DNA of 61,670 nucleotides from Bryobacterales bacterium (GTDB lineage: Bacteria > Acidobacteriota > Terriglobia > Bryobacterales > Bryobacteraceae), in contig JAEUQE010000017.1 in the NCBI GenBank assembly GCA_016789785.1, positions 1 to 61,670 of the forward strand, read 5' to 3'. Position 1 is the stretch's first letter. Each line of letters begins with the position of its first letter. The translations under genes were made by a program, and so were the position numbers. Shown piece after piece: positions 1 through 10,350 of this stretch. Below the pieces are notes generated by a model. That model did not search any database. It saw nothing but the letters and a program-made list of their open reading frames with translations, and was not told the DNA's origin.

Positions 1-102
1 GTGTCCGAGGCCGCCTTGAAGTCGATCGAAGGCATGCCCAAACTTCGCGAGATTCGCCGCGCCGGCATCGTCCGCGCCGCAGCCGCAATCACACCAAAAT
101 AG
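1..102 (+). CDS. C-terminal fragment of an unknown protein, cut by the window edge
   Basis: Frame 1 is open from the first base to a TAG at 100-102 and encodes 33 residues ending ...LREIRRAGIVRAAAAITPK. The true start lies outside the window; the GTG at base 1 need not be the start. The pattern of an Ala-Leu helix, a Gly-Met-Pro turn and a short Arg-rich strand could be the end of a small regulatory (ACT-like) fold, but this is too little to assign a function. Confidence 0.4.
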   Translation: MSEAALKSIEGMPKLREIRRAGIVRAAAAITPK

Positions 103-294
103 AACACACCATTTCGATTGTGGGTTCCGGAACGAAACATCCGGCGCTTCCCCTTTCGTGTTTTCAGCCATTTCGCTGTGGCGTCGCTCTGGCCACTGGA
201 GTGCACTGAATGATGGCAACCGCAGGCTCCGGCCCGGCGGCTTCGAAAGCTCGCTTTCATTTCGACCGCTTAAGAAAGGCTTTAGCGCATCAAC

Positions 295-1029
295 ATGCGA
301 ATCGAGATCCTTTGCTCGTCCCGAAATCACCCGGTGTGGCACCGGTTGGAAGCGTGGTGTGAGGCGATGAAGCCATTCCACGAGGTCGCCTTGGTAGAGC
401 ACCTTTCCGAAGTCACATCCGGAGACATCCTGTTCCTCATCTCCTGTAACCAAATCGTCCGGAAAGGCGTGCGTGACCGGTTTCAGCACACACTGGTCAT
501 TCACGCCTCCGACGTGCCCTATGGACGGGGCTTTGCACCGCTGAACTGGCAGATCATCGAAGGCAGATCCGAAGTGGTCGTCACGCTGATGGAAGCTGCA
601 GGCAAGGTGGACTCCGGAGACGTCTGGGCAAAGCGCGTTCTCCACTTTCAAGGCCACGAACTCTTCGACGAACTCTTCGAGGTGTTGTTCGCCGCCGAAC
701 TCGAATTGATGACCTTTGCGGTCAACCACCATGACATCATCGCGCCGGAACCACAGCCGGAGGGCGAAGGCAGTTACTATCGCAAACGTGGACCAGAGGA
801 TGGCCGCATCCGGCCGGATCAGAGCTTCTCCTCAGCATTCGATTTGATCCGCGCATCCGATCCTGTTCGCTATCCCGCGTTCTTCGACTATCGCGGTTAT
901 CGCTACCAGGTTAGCCTTACCAAAGCTGGCCCGGCACCCTCCGAACCACCCGAGACGGAACCAATGCCGGCCCGGCCTCCGGTCCACGCCCCCCCCAGCG
1001 GCAAACCGGAAACCGCTTACACAGCCTGA
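295..1029 (+). CDS. Formyltransferase-family protein
   Basis: The 244-residue protein looks like the catalytic domain of the N10-formyl-THF formyltransferase family (Fmt/PurN/ArnA-like). Residues 70-90 carry HASDVPYGRGFAPLNWQI, the equivalent of the HxSLLPxxRGxxP active-site segment, and a later MEAAGKVDSGD segment matches the conserved Asp region. The Asn two residues before the catalytic His in Fmt is not obvious here (Val-Ile-His), as in some sugar-nucleotide formyltransferases. Length is shorter than Fmt and there is no tRNA-binding C-terminal domain; instead the last 30 residues are Pro-rich. It probably formylates an amino sugar or another small amine rather than Met-tRNA. ATG 295 is preceded by AAAGG. 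It is a single gene upstream of TonB receptor 1. Confidence 0.7.
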   Translation: MRIEILCSSRNHPVWHRLEAWCEAMKPFHEVALVEHLSEVTSGDILFLISCNQIVRKGVRDRFQHTLVIHASDVPYGRGFAPLNWQIIEGRSEVVVTLMEAAGKVDSGDVWAKRVLHFQGHELFDELFEVLFAAELELMTFAVNHHDIIAPEPQPEGEGSYYRKRGPEDGRIRPDQSFSSAFDLIRASDPVRYPAFFDYRGYRYQVSLTKAGPAPSEPPETEPMPARPPVHAPPSGKPETAYTA

Positions 1030-1113
1030 GGAACTTAGCGAACAAGGCTGCGGCGAAGAGCACCGCACGAGCGTGCCTCGTGGTGCCTCTCTCCCACCAT
1101 CCCCAGAACTCAA

Positions 1114-1119
1114 TATAAT
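1114..1119 (+). promoter_or_regulatory. Candidate -10 element (TATAAT) for TonB receptor 1
   Basis: A perfect TATAAT lies 35 bases before the chosen ATG at 1154, in an otherwise GC-rich stretch. No good -35 is seen at 16-18 bases upstream (CTCCCA at 1091-1096), so this is a partial promoter match only. Confidence 0.35.
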
Positions 1120-1153
1120 AGGGCCATCTGTTTTCATCTTGCAGGAGGTCAAC

Positions 1154-4100
1154 ATGTTCTCTCGTTTGACCGCTGCACTGATCGTGACGGGGTGCCTGGC
1201 ATTCAGCCAGGAAACGCGGTCCATGCTTTTCGGCCGCGTCCTCGATCCTCAGGGCAGCGCTATTGTCGGAGCCACCGTAGTCGTCCGCAACGCGGACACG
1301 GGCGTCGCTCTCACTTTCAAAACTAATGATACCGGCTATTATGAAGCCAATCTTCTCCTTCCCGGCGCCTACGAGCTTACCGCCGAATCCGCCGGATTCA
1401 AGAAACTGCTTCGAAAAGGCGTGACCCTTCCCGTCTCCTCGCGGCTGGAAGTGAATCTCACGCTCGAAATCGGTGGCGTCACGGAAACCGTTTCCGTCAC
1501 CGCCGACGCGCCCCTGCTCGAAACCAATGCCGTCAGTTCCGGCCGAGTCATCGACAACAAGTCCCTCATGGAACTCCCGGTGATGGGCAACTCCGCGATG
1601 CTGCTCGTCAAGCTCGCACCTGGCGTTCAGACCGGTGGAGTCAACAACTATCTCGCATTGCACTCAAACGCGGGAGGTTCCGACTATAGCGTTGGGGGCA
1701 ACGTCGGTGGCAATGCATGGACACTCGATGGCTCTCCAAATCAAGGCCCCGGCCGGCGCACCGCCTATCTGCCCTACACCGACGCCGTGGCCGAGTTCAA
1801 AGTCGAGACAAACAACTTCGACGCAGCCATCGGACAGAGTTCCGGAGCGGCGATCACCATGATTTCCCGATCCGGCAACAACGAACTGCACGGCACGGCG
1901 ACCTGGCAGCACTGGCAGCAACGCTGGCAGGGAACACCGTTCTTCGTGAAGCAGAACTACTATCGCAGCATCGCGCAGGCCGAGGCGGCGGGCAATACCG
2001 CCCGCGCCAGTCAACTTCGTTCGCAGGACAAGCAGCCCACCGGACGCTCCAACAACTGGGGCGCTTCGGGCGGCGGTCCGGTCGTGATCCCGAAGCTCTA
2101 CAACGGGCGCAACAAGCTGTTCTGGTTTTTCACCTACAACGCGTTCAAGGACGTCAAGGTGGAGGATGCGGCGAGCTTCAACCGTACGGTGCCTACCCTG
2201 CGCAACCGCGAAGGTGACTTCAGCGACCTCCTGCTCGTTCGCAACAATCCCACGCGCTATGTGATTCACGATCCCACGTCCATCACGCGAGACCCAGCAC
2301 GGCCGAACAATTTCGTTCGCACGCCTTTCGCAGGCAACGTAATCCCTCGTAGCCGCTTTGCTAATCCGGCCTACGATACCTACGCGAAAATCTACCCGTC
2401 TCCGAACGTCTCCCTCCCGGCCTCGGAAGATCCAGTGAACAACTACCTCGCCTCCCAGACTCCCTACAACTGGGACTACAAAGCGTTCTCTAATCGCGTG
2501 GACTATCAGATCAGCGACAAATGGCGCGCCTTCGGCCGCTGGTCGTACAACAACTTCGGCCCCGAAGATCGCGGCGATTGGGTCTATGAAACGGCACGCG
2601 GCCTCAATCTGAATGGTCTCGTGCGCAACAACAAGGGCGGCAACGTCGACGTTGTTTACACCCAGTCAGCCACCACCCTTTGGAATGTGAACGTCGCCAT
2701 GAACCAGTTCCGCGAGGGCAACATCCAGCCCAAAGCGCTGGAGTTCAAACCGAGCAGCGTCGGCCTGCCCGCCTATCTCGATCAGAAGGCCGGCGCGCTG
2801 GCCATGCTGCCGCAGATGACGTTCGGAACCAACAGCTACTCGACCGCAAGCCCAGGGGGATTTACCAACTGGACCCGCACCCGCCAGATGACCGCGAAGC
2901 TCGAAGGCACTTTCATCCGCGGCAACCACTCCATCCGCAGCGCCTTCGACAATCGCAACCAGTACCGCACAGGTGGCGGCGGCGGTAACACCAGTGGCAA
3001 CTTCTCGTTCAATCAAAACTACCTGCGCCGCAATGACGATGGACTGACGCCCGCCACGGATCTGGGACTCAGTTGGGCGGCGTTCATCCTCGGCATCCCC
3101 AGTGGCGCGAGCGTCGCCACCAATGATGACTATGCGACGCACACGCCCTATTACGGCTGGTTTGTACAGGACAACTGGCGCGTCACACCGAAGCTGACTT
3201 TGAATCTCGGCCTCCGCATGGAGTACGAGCAAGGCGCAACCGAACGCTTCAACCGCATGATCGGCAACTTCGATCCCAACGCCCAACTGCCGATTGCGGC
3301 CGCCGCGCAAGCTGCCTATGCGGCCAACCCGATCCCTGAGTTGCCCGCGTCGCAGTTCAAGGTGCTCGGCGGTAACACCTACGTCGGAGTCAATGGCGCA
3401 TCGCGGCGGCTGTACAAGAACGAATTGATGTACCTGCCCCGCTTCGGCGCCGCATACCAGCTCAATTCGAAGACGGTGCTCCGCGGCGGCTACGGCATCT
3501 TCTTCGACACCATCAACGTCCTCAATTTCGGCCCTGACCAGTTCGGTTACTCGCGCTCCACCAGCGCGATCATCACCAACGACTTCGGGCAGACCTGGGG
3601 ACCTTCCGGCTTTCCCTATCCGGGCAACGCCAATCCCAACAACTTCCGTAGCATCCTGAACGACCCGTTCCCGGTCCGCGCCGATGGCACCCGCTTCGAT
3701 GTCCCCACGCGTGACGCCCTCGGGGCGATGGCACGCGTTGGACGCGGCTTCGGCTACACCGCCTTCGATCAACCGCATGCCCGCCAGCAGCGCTGGCAAG
3801 CCGGCATCATGCGGCAGTTCGGAACCACCATGGTGCTCACCGCTTTCTATGCCGGTTCGTACTCGGACCGCATTTCGCTCGGCCAGAACCGGAGCCCCCT
3901 GCCACAGCAGTATTGGGTCAGCGGCAACGTACGCGACGTCTCCGCCCAGAACAACATGAATCAGAACGTGACGAATCCGTTCTTCATAGGCAACTTCCGA
4001 CAAAGCGACTTCTCACCGCTGGTTTGGGCCGACATGAACACGATCGGGCAGTTCACCGCCCGCATCATCCCGAAGCACCGCCTGCTGCGGCCCTTCCCGC

Positions 4101-4825
4101 ACATGAACGGGCTGACGAACAATACGGAGTTCTCCGCCTACACCAGGTCCGACGAGGTCCAGATCAACTTCGAGCGGCGCTTCGCGCAAGGCTGGAACCT
4201 CAACCTCGCCTACACGGGCATGCGGCTGCGCGAGGCGGACTTCTTCGCCAACGAGTTCGACACCCAACGCACCGAACGCACCTCCAATGACGGACGCCCG
4301 CATCGCTTCACCGGCACCGGCGTGTACACACTACCCGTCGGCAAGGGCCGCAAATACCTCGCCTCGGCCAATCGCGCCGTCGACGCGCTTCTCGGCGGCT
4401 GGCAATTCGCCGCGACCTACGAATGGCAGCCCGGCCCCCTGCTCGACTGGGGCAACATCTTCTACAACGGCGACATCAACAACATCGCCAAGAGCGGCGC
4501 GACATGGGACAGTTCGTTCAATACGGCGAACTTCGAACGTGTCGCCGCCCTCGGACCTGCGGGCTATCACGTGCGCGTGTTCCCCACCCGTATCGATGGG
4601 GTTCGCCGCGACATGACCAACCAGTGGAATACGAACGTCTCCAAGAACTTTCGCCTGACCGAGCGCGCCAACATGCAGTTGCGCCTGGATGCGCTCAACG
4701 TACAAAACCGGTCGCAAATGAACAACGCGGTGACTGATCCATACTCGACCAACTTCGGACGCGTCACCTCACAGACCGCGGCAACCAACCGCTGGCTGCA
4801 AGTGCAGGCGCGCATCCAGTTCTAA
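1154..4825 (+). CDS. TonB-dependent receptor 1, Oar-like, with carboxypeptidase-regulatory-like domain
   Basis: Outer-membrane beta-barrel receptor of 1223 residues. ATG 1154 is chosen because AGGAGG sits at 1143-1148 and the protein then opens with a signal peptide (MFSRLTAALIVTGCLAFSQ). Residues about 25-105 form the carboxypeptidase regulatory-like (CnaB-type) domain (FGRVLDPQGSAIVGATV ... VSVTADAPLLET). A plug domain follows (DNKSLMELPVMGNS..., then 'VAEFKVETNNFDAAIGQSSGA'), then a long barrel ending in the aromatic motif QVQARIQF. This is the receptor type expanded in Acidobacteriota; the substrate is unknown, most likely oligosaccharides or other large organics. No SusD-like partner is adjacent. 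A hairpin terminator follows. Confidence 0.9.
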   Translation: MFSRLTAALIVTGCLAFSQETRSMLFGRVLDPQGSAIVGATVVVRNADTGVALTFKTNDTGYYEANLLLPGAYELTAESAGFKKLLRKGVTLPVSSRLEVNLTLEIGGVTETVSVTADAPLLETNAVSSGRVIDNKSLMELPVMGNSAMLLVKLAPGVQTGGVNNYLALHSNAGGSDYSVGGNVGGNAWTLDGSPNQGPGRRTAYLPYTDAVAEFKVETNNFDAAIGQSSGAAITMISRSGNNELHGTATWQHWQQRWQGTPFFVKQNYYRSIAQAEAAGNTARASQLRSQDKQPTGRSNNWGASGGGPVVIPKLYNGRNKLFWFFTYNAFKDVKVEDAASFNRTVPTLRNREGDFSDLLLVRNNPTRYVIHDPTSITRDPARPNNFVRTPFAGNVIPRSRFANPAYDTYAKIYPSPNVSLPASEDPVNNYLASQTPYNWDYKAFSNRVDYQISDKWRAFGRWSYNNFGPEDRGDWVYETARGLNLNGLVRNNKGGNVDVVYTQSATTLWNVNVAMNQFREGNIQPKALEFKPSSVGLPAYLDQKAGALAMLPQMTFGTNSYSTASPGGFTNWTRTRQMTAKLEGTFIRGNHSIRSAFDNRNQYRTGGGGGNTSGNFSFNQNYLRRNDDGLTPATDLGLSWAAFILGIPSGASVATNDDYATHTPYYGWFVQDNWRVTPKLTLNLGLRMEYEQGATERFNRMIGNFDPNAQLPIAAAAQAAYAANPIPELPASQFKVLGGNTYVGVNGASRRLYKNELMYLPRFGAAYQLNSKTVLRGGYGIFFDTINVLNFGPDQFGYSRSTSAIITNDFGQTWGPSGFPYPGNANPNNFRSILNDPFPVRADGTRFDVPTRDALGAMARVGRGFGYTAFDQPHARQQRWQAGIMRQFGTTMVLTAFYAGSYSDRISLGQNRSPLPQQYWVSGNVRDVSAQNNMNQNVTNPFFIGNFRQSDFSPLVWADMNTIGQFTARIIPKHRLLRPFPHMNGLTNNTEFSAYTRSDEVQINFERRFAQGWNLNLAYTGMRLREADFFANEFDTQRTERTSNDGRPHRFTGTGVYTLPVGKGRKYLASANRAVDALLGGWQFAATYEWQPGPLLDWGNIFYNGDINNIAKSGATWDSSFNTANFERVAALGPAGYHVRVFPTRIDGVRRDMTNQWNTNVSKNFRLTERANMQLRLDALNVQNRSQMNNAVTDPYSTNFGRVTSQTAATNRWLQVQARIQF

Positions 4826-4850
4826 GAGCCCGCAACCCATCACTTCCCGC

Positions 4851-4887
4851 AGGCCGGGTCCGCAACGACCCGGCCTGTTCTCTTGTT
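4851..4887 (+). terminator. Rho-independent-like terminator after TonB receptor 1
   Basis: AGGCCGGGT (4851-4859) and ACCCGGCCT (4868-4876) form a perfect 9-bp stem with an 8-base loop, followed by the T-rich GTTCTCTTGTT. It starts 25 bases after the receptor stop codon. Confidence 0.7.
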
Positions 4888-4936
4888 ACGGCGCACCTTC
4901 CGCCGCATATTTAGCGAATGTGCTAGATAAAATTAC

Positions 4937-5257
4937 ATGTCCACTCCCGAAACCGTGATCTGTACCTTCCGCGTGATCCCCGGAAAGCTCGATGACTTCC
5001 GAAAACTCCTCACCCTCCACTGGCCAGTGCTTCACAAACTCGGCCTTATCGAAGACTCGCCGCATCTCGCGCTCGAAGGCATCGACAAAGGCGTCGAGGG
5101 CGACGTCGTCGAGATCTTCGCCTGGAAAAGCCGCGAGGCGGTAGAAATCGCCCACCAGTCTCCCGAAGTGCTCGCCATCTGGGAGCCGATGGGCATGCTG
5201 TGCGAGGCCCGCAACGGCAAACCGCCGATGGAGTTCCCCCACTACCGGCCCGCATGA
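4937..5257 (+). CDS. Small dimeric alpha+beta barrel protein (antibiotic-biosynthesis-monooxygenase-like)
   Basis: 106 residues. The opening TVICTFRVIPGKLDDFRKLL and the later 'GDVVEIFAWKSREAVEIAHQSPEVLAIWEPMG' fit the dimeric alpha-beta barrel (ABM/EthD-like) fold: strand, helix, strand with E-x-F/W, then a helix ending in a conserved W-x-P. Family members range from cofactor-free monooxygenases to haem-degrading or unknown small proteins, so no reaction can be given. Its stop overlaps the start of the ArsR-type regulator (ATGA at 5254-5257), so the two are translationally coupled and the regulator probably controls this pair. Confidence 0.65.
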   Translation: MSTPETVICTFRVIPGKLDDFRKLLTLHWPVLHKLGLIEDSPHLALEGIDKGVEGDVVEIFAWKSREAVEIAHQSPEVLAIWEPMGMLCEARNGKPPMEFPHYRPA

Positions 5258-5565
5258 ACCTCACGCGGAAGGAACTCCAGGATATCGACGCCGTCTTCGA
5301 TGCGCTTGCCCACGCCGTCCGGCGTCACATTCTCCTCGTGCTGCACTTCCGCGGCGGCCAGATGACGGCAGGCGACATCGCAAGCCGCTTCCAATGTAAG
5401 TGGCCCACCGTGACGCGGCACTTGAAAGTACTGGTGGACGCAGGATTGATTGAGGTCGAAAAGGAGGGACGCGAGCGGCTCTACTGTCTCCGTCACGATC
5501 GCTTACTCGGCGTCACTTCGCGGTGGCTCGCATGGTTCGACAAACAGCGCAGCGCAGCGGGATGA
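5254..5565 (+). CDS. ArsR-family winged-helix transcriptional regulator
   Basis: 103 residues from ATG 5254, which overlaps the upstream stop as ATGA. Winged-helix order is clear: 'DIDAVFDALAHAVRRHILLVLHFRGGQMTAGDIASRF' (first helices), 'KWPTVTRHLKVLVDAGLIEVEKEGRERLYCL' (recognition helix plus wing). No Cys pair (CxC) in the DNA-binding helix and no DxHx10HxxE C-terminal metal site are seen, so it belongs to the non-metal SdpR-like branch that often autoregulates with a small partner. It is probably the repressor of the 4937-5565 pair. Confidence 0.8.
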   Translation: MNLTRKELQDIDAVFDALAHAVRRHILLVLHFRGGQMTAGDIASRFQCKWPTVTRHLKVLVDAGLIEVEKEGRERLYCLRHDRLLGVTSRWLAWFDKQRSAAG

Positions 5566-5592
5566 GCCCAGGCATCGGTTGGCAAGAAAAAT

Positions 5593-5630
5593 GCGACTGC
5601 CGAACGGGTGGTCGAACGATCGGCAGTCGC
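5593..5630. terminator. Perfect 11-bp inverted repeat after the ArsR pair
   Basis: GCGACTGCCGA (5593-5603) and TCGGCAGTCGC (5620-5630) are exact inverted repeats separated by 16 bases. The position 28 bases after the regulator stop suggests a transcript end, but no T-run follows, so it could also be a binding site. Confidence 0.5.
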
Positions 5631-5797
5631 TGGCTGAACCGGAGTAGGGAAATGAACGAAGGGACCTCCGGACGCCGAAAACGCACTTTCTCTACATGTC
5701 TGGTTATCGGCAATCCGAAGAGCGAATGGAATGAATCAAATACCTCAGTTGGGCGCTGAATTCACGTCAGTACTTCTCAGCGGCCAGGAGCTACTTC
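5631..5797. other. Gap with no recognisable gene
   Basis: Between the hairpin and the cyclodeaminase remnant. Short open frames exist but none resembles a known protein; the missing N-terminal third of the cyclodeaminase is not detectable here. Confidence 0.4.
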
Positions 5798-6156
5798 ATC
5801 GAAATCCGTACCGCCGCGGTCTCCCCCACCGGTGAAGTGGCCCGCCCGGACGGAGCCACGCTCGGAATCACCAGTACCGGCGGCCAGACGCGCTGTCGCG
5901 CCGAACCGTTCCGCTGCGCGATGCCCCTGCGGCAAGTCCGCGCCTTCATCCCGTCCCTGGAGCGCCGAAACCGCTTCAGTGCGTGCACTCCGAACCCGGC
6001 CGCCTTGCGCCCGCGGCTCGCGGCGAACTGGGCGAGGTCCTCGCCGGCCTTGTGACCGGACGAACACGAAACGAAGTGAGTGTCTTCAAATCTCTGGGCA
6101 TGGCGGTGGAGGATGTCGCCGTGGGATTCCTTGCACTCTCAACGCGATTTTCTTGA
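5798..6156 (+). pseudogene. Decayed ornithine cyclodeaminase/mu-crystallin-family gene
   Basis: Two blocks in different frames match this NAD(P)-dependent family. Frame block one (about 5801-5977) reads EIRTAAVSPTGEVARPDG, then ATLGITSTGGQTR and PLRQVRAFIPSLERRNRF, corresponding to 'RTAAVSALAT..LARPDA..LGI.GTG.QAR...PLREVRVW...PERA.RF'. Block two (about 5977-6156, shifted frame) reads HSEPGRLAPAARGELGEVLAG then LVTGRTRNEVSVFKSLGMAVEDVA, the typical C-terminal end (GELAEVLAG..PGRTS..EITVFKSLGLAVEDVA). The N-terminal third and most of the Rossmann domain are missing, the first Gly of GxGxxA is Ser, and the halves are out of frame. This is a remnant, not a working enzyme. Confidence 0.8.
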
Positions 6157-6205
6157 CATTTCCCTCGCTAGCCGATAAGCGTATGGAGTAAGATCGAGAA
6201 GCGTC

Positions 6206-9200
6206 TTGAGAGTACTAGTATCGACACCCGCAAGAACCCTAGATCGCGCCCGTCACGGTATGCGCCCAAAGGCCGGAGACGCGCCTACGTTTCCTGTTCC
6301 GCGGCACCCCTTGCCGGCCCTCGTCCTGATACTCACGCTGGCGCCGCTGGGTTTCGCTGACAGCGCCGTTTCCAATGACTGGTCTCATGCCTATAACCTG
6401 ATTCATTGGACCCGCTTCACCACCGCGTCTGGATTGCCTTCCCCGGTTGTGCTGGACGTCTTCGAGCACCCAGGGGGCGGTGTCTATGCGAGCACACCGC
6501 TGGGCCTCGCCTCCTACAACGGCTACGAATGGCGCACGATCTCCGATCTGCCGCAGGCAGCCGTCCAATCGGTGGCCTTTCATCCCGATGGCCGGTTAGT
6601 GGTGACGACCGCGGCGGGCATCTATTGGGGAAAGGATCTGGCCTTCTCGCGGCATCCCTACCGTGGACCCGGAGTGATTCTCTTGGGCGTCAGTCCCGGA
6701 GGAAAGCTCCAGGTGCGGACTGGTGATTCCTTCGCGATGCTGGATGGAGCTACCGTGCAATCCCTGTCCGGCGGCCAAATCCAGCGCTTCAGCCCGTCCA
6801 TTGCACTCAGCACGATGCCCCAATCCTACCGCAAGGAGCAATTGCTCCAGGGCATGGGTCCGGAGTTGTCCACAGCCTTGTACTCCCTCCCCCCACGGAC
6901 GATGATTCAGTTGGATGCCTACGCAGCCAACTCTGCTGGCGAAGCGATCGTCTCCATCGGATCTCCGAGGGAAGCATCCGGGGTTTGGCATTGGGGGCCC
7001 GGCAGACCTGCCAGGCGAATCGAATCTCTTGGCCGCAACCGGGTCCGGTTGGTGCAAATCCTTGAGTCCGGCGCCGCCCTGGCAATGGAGACCAGCCGGC
7101 TCATTTGGATTCGAAACAATGGAAAGTGGACGCAGCTTGATCCGCCACCGCCCCAGGTGAACGGCGCAACCGTGATTCGCGCCCACGCCCAGGGCGGCTG
7201 GTGGATCGGCACCGACCATGGACTCTATCTCTACCGTCCGGATTCCGGCGTCTGGCGCCAGGTGCCGGTTCCCGCGGCAGGCTACCGGCTCGCCGTCAAC
7301 GACTTTCTGAAAGCACGCGACGGGAGCATGTGGCTCGCCACCGGGGGAGGTGCGGTGCGGCTGCGTCCCGACGGGCGCACCGAAGTCACCACCTCGGCAG
7401 CCGGCACTCTGCTCTCCACTCTCACTGGCGTGGTCGAAGACCCCTCCGGGAACATTTGGTTCTCTTCCGGCAGTGCTTTTGACGGAGCCGTCCGTTTCGA
7501 CGGACATTCCTGGAAAGCGTTTGGGCGTGCGGAAGGTCTCGGCAGCGGGCCGGTGCACCGAATGTACAGGACCCGTGACGGGCGGATCTGGTTCCTGCGC
7601 CCACAAGGATCGGCGAAGTCCCCCGGCGTCGTCAGCTTCACCCAAAACGGCAAGTTCGAGCAGTGGGGACCGCCCGGCGGCTTCCCGAACGGAATCTACG
7701 CCATGACCGAGGCTCCAGACGGAACCCTGTGGTTTGGAGGCTTGCGTGTCCTTGCCCGGTGGAACGGCCAATGGACCGTTTTCGACACAAGAAAACATCC
7801 CGCCTTCGGCCGGCGCTGGTTCACCATTGCCGCCGACCGCCAGGGCAACGTATGGTTCGCCGACCGCCGGGCTGGCCTTTGGCGGATGGATCGCTCGGGC
7901 GCGATCAAGGAATACCGGGCGCGAAACGGTTTGGTGTCGGACGAGGTATTTGAAATCACGATCGACGACCAGGATACGGCCTGGGTCTCCACGGTCATGG
8001 GCCTGAGCGCAATCCGTCAGGGCCAGATCGAGCGGTTTAGCTCCTCCAGCGGCCTTCGAAGCAACTCGATTTGGCCAGTGAAACAGGTTGGCAACGAAGT
8101 CTGCGTTGGCCACATGGGCGGTGGGCTCTCTTGTCTTGACCGGTCCTATCGCGACCTCCCCTTGGCGAAGGCCACCCTCGATCCACCGAGCCTACGGGGC
8201 AACGCGGCCGTGGTCCACTGGACCGCTTCCAGTCTCTGGGCGCGGATTCCGGAAGAAGTGATCGAGACCAGATTTCGGCTGGACAAGGGCAAGTGGTCGG
8301 AATGGGGGATGGCCCGTGAGGCCAATGTCCTCGGCCTTGGACCCGGCCCGCATCGCGTACAGGTCCAGGCGAGGGCTCCGTTTGGGCCGCCGAACCTGCG
8401 GGGACACGAAGTAGCTTTCACCTTACCGCCGCCTTTTTACCGGACCACGGTATTCGGCTGGGCCGTATTCGTCTCCGCGCTCCTCTTCGCGGCCGCCATC
8501 CACACAATTCTGGAACGGCGCCGCGCCCTTGCGGGAGAAATCCAACGCAAGGAACGCCGCTTCCGCGCCCTGATTGAGAACAGCTATGACTGCGTCATGC
8601 TCTTCAACCGCAGATCCAGGGTCGATTACGTCACGCCCTCCTTTGAGCGCCTTACCGGACACCGCCCGGAGAAGATTGTCGGGAGGACCGGTCTCACCTT
8701 CATCCACCCCGAGGACCTCGACCGCGTGCGGTCTGCCTTTTCATTGCTCCGCGAGAGCCCAGGCGCATCCGCGTCCCTGCGGTTCCGGTTCCGGCTTGCG
8801 AGCGGCGAATACCACTGGATTGAAGCCGTCATCGTGAATCTGCTCCACGATCCGGATGTCCGGGCGATGGTCTACACCTCACGTGATATTCATGACCGCG
8901 TCCAGGCCGAAGAAGCCGCGGCCGCCGCTCAGCGTCAGGCCGAGGAGGCTTCGCTCGCCAAAAGCGATTTCCTCGCCACCATGAGCCATGAGATCCGCAC
9001 GCCCATGAACGGCATCCTCGGCATGACCGAGCTGCTCGCATCCGGGTCGCTCCAGCCCGAACAACGGAATCAGTGCGAGGTGATCCTCCGTTCGGGAACC
9101 ATGCTGTTGCGAATCATCAACGACATCCTCGATCTCTCGCGCATCGAACGCGGCGCGGTGGAGTTGGAGTCCGCACCGTTTGACTTGCGCGAAGTGTTCT

Positions 9201-10261
9201 CGGCGGTGGAAGATCTGCTCCGGCCTGGGGCCGAGAGCAAGCGCATCCAGTTGATGGCCCACTACCCGGAGAGTGCTCCGTCGTGCTTCCTCGGCGATGC
9301 AGGCCGCGTGCAGCAGATCCTGCTCAATCTGGCTGGAAACTCGCTCAAGTTCACCGAAAAGGGATCGGTCGGCATCTCACTGCAATGCCAGCCCTGTGAC
9401 GTCCCGGCGAAAATGCGCCTACGCATTGAAGTTCGCGACACCGGAATCGGGATTCCGCCCGAAAAGCTCGATGCCGTGTTCTCCCGCTTCGTCCAGGCGG
9501 ATGCCTCCACCACGCGCCGCTATGGCGGCAGTGGCCTCGGTCTGGCCATCACCAAATTGCTGGTCGGCCTCATGGGCGGCAAGATCGAGGTCCAGAGTGT
9601 GGTCGGTGTTGGCTCGGTCTTCTCGGTACACCTCGACCTGCCCCTGGCTCCTTCCCTGGATAGACAGCCAACGCACAACAGCGCCTTTGCGCCCCTGGCG
9701 TTGCGCGTCCTGCTAGTGGAGGACAACCGCGTCAATCGTCTGGTGGCCGAGCGCATGCTCCACCGGTTTGGCTGCCACGTGGAAGTGGCCGAGAACGGAG
9801 TTCAAGCCGTTGCGCGCTTCAAACAAGGGCAATTCGATCTGATCCTCATGGACTGCCATATGCCCGAGATGGACGGTTTCGAAGCAACTCGTCTTATCCG
9901 TGAGCGGGAGTCTCAAACTGGCACAAGCACACCCATCGTCGCATTGACGGCAAACGCCATGGCCGGGCATGCGGAAGCTTGCGCTGCCGCCGGCATGGAC
10001 GGATTCCTTTCGAAACCGCTCGCCCTCGCCGAGCTTCACCGGACGGTCGCCGCTTACGCCCGCCAGCCGATGCCGGCCTCCAAAGAGGCGGCTCCCTCAT
10101 CCGGCGCAGTGCCGGCTGTTCACTACCGGCACCAGGGTCGAACCACTCGCTCTCCAGAAACTTCGGCCTCGGAGTTACCGGATTTCGACCAGAGCGTGCC
10201 GCCTGAGCCAGCCCATTCGGTGACACATCGCTCCGCCCAGGTCAAGTTTCAGGCTCCATGA
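6206..10261 (+). CDS. Hybrid sensor histidine kinase with extracytoplasmic two-component propeller, PAS and receiver
   Basis: 1351 residues if started at TTG 6206; ATG 6260 is an alternative and no strong ribosome binding site decides between them. A signal/anchor ([19 protein letters not shown]) leads into a long periplasmic region with repeated W-F/W-G-T/L-L motifs of two-component regulator propeller blades (about 60-650), a Y_Y_Y-type sandwich (about 665-745), and a membrane helix (about 748-770). Inside: PAS (about 785-890), HisKA with SHEIRTP and phospho-acceptor His928, HATPase with N, GIGIPP and GGSGLGLAI boxes, and a receiver domain with phospho-acceptor Asp1216 ([16 protein letters not shown]). 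There is no DNA-binding domain, so output needs a partner not seen nearby. Such propeller sensors often detect sugars from polymer breakdown. Confidence 0.9.
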   Translation: MRVLVSTPARTLDRARHGMRPKAGDAPTFPVPRHPLPALVLILTLAPLGFADSAVSNDWSHAYNLIHWTRFTTASGLPSPVVLDVFEHPGGGVYASTPLGLASYNGYEWRTISDLPQAAVQSVAFHPDGRLVVTTAAGIYWGKDLAFSRHPYRGPGVILLGVSPGGKLQVRTGDSFAMLDGATVQSLSGGQIQRFSPSIALSTMPQSYRKEQLLQGMGPELSTALYSLPPRTMIQLDAYAANSAGEAIVSIGSPREASGVWHWGPGRPARRIESLGRNRVRLVQILESGAALAMETSRLIWIRNNGKWTQLDPPPPQVNGATVIRAHAQGGWWIGTDHGLYLYRPDSGVWRQVPVPAAGYRLAVNDFLKARDGSMWLATGGGAVRLRPDGRTEVTTSAAGTLLSTLTGVVEDPSGNIWFSSGSAFDGAVRFDGHSWKAFGRAEGLGSGPVHRMYRTRDGRIWFLRPQGSAKSPGVVSFTQNGKFEQWGPPGGFPNGIYAMTEAPDGTLWFGGLRVLARWNGQWTVFDTRKHPAFGRRWFTIAADRQGNVWFADRRAGLWRMDRSGAIKEYRARNGLVSDEVFEITIDDQDTAWVSTVMGLSAIRQGQIERFSSSSGLRSNSIWPVKQVGNEVCVGHMGGGLSCLDRSYRDLPLAKATLDPPSLRGNAAVVHWTASSLWARIPEEVIETRFRLDKGKWSEWGMAREANVLGLGPGPHRVQVQARAPFGPPNLRGHEVAFTLPPPFYRTTVFGWAVFVSALLFAAAIHTILERRRALAGEIQRKERRFRALIENSYDCVMLFNRRSRVDYVTPSFERLTGHRPEKIVGRTGLTFIHPEDLDRVRSAFSLLRESPGASASLRFRFRLASGEYHWIEAVIVNLLHDPDVRAMVYTSRDIHDRVQAEEAAAAAQRQAEEASLAKSDFLATMSHEIRTPMNGILGMTELLASGSLQPEQRNQCEVILRSGTMLLRIINDILDLSRIERGAVELESAPFDLREVFSAVEDLLRPGAESKRIQLMAHYPESAPSCFLGDAGRVQQILLNLAGNSLKFTEKGSVGISLQCQPCDVPAKMRLRIEVRDTGIGIPPEKLDAVFSRFVQADASTTRRYGGSGLGLAITKLLVGLMGGKIEVQSVVGVGSVFSVHLDLPLAPSLDRQPTHNSAFAPLALRVLLVEDNRVNRLVAERMLHRFGCHVEVAENGVQAVARFKQGQFDLILMDCHMPEMDGFEATRLIRERESQTGTSTPIVALTANAMAGHAEACAAAGMDGFLSKPLALAELHRTVAAYARQPMPASKEAAPSSGAVPAVHYRHQGRTTRSPETSASELPDFDQSVPPEPAHSVTHRSAQVKFQAP

Positions 10262-10280
10262 GCGGGGATCTCGCCCGCTC
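10260..10280. terminator. GC hairpin between convergent genes
   Basis: GAGCGGG (10260-10266) and CCCGCTC (10274-10280) form a 7-bp stem with a 7-base loop starting at the sensor-kinase stop codon. There is no T-run; termination is an inference from its place between two converging genes. Confidence 0.35.
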
Positions 10281-10350
10281 CGGGGCTGACCGCTGCAGCC
10301 GCGCGACGAGCGCGCCTCCTGCCCGTTTCGCCGCACCACAGCCCCCATTC

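Noticed and set aside
2666..4003. Minus-strand frame of 445 codons inside TonB receptor 1
   Set aside because: Antisense shadow; no start signal and no protein-like motif.
5777..6067. Minus-strand frame of 96 codons over the same remnant
   Set aside because: Antisense to the cyclodeaminase blocks and without protein-like features.
5832..6191. Stand-alone 119-codon gene over the cyclodeaminase remnant
   Set aside because: Its frame gives an Arg/Pro/Ser-rich product, whereas the other two frames carry clear family blocks of a decayed enzyme.
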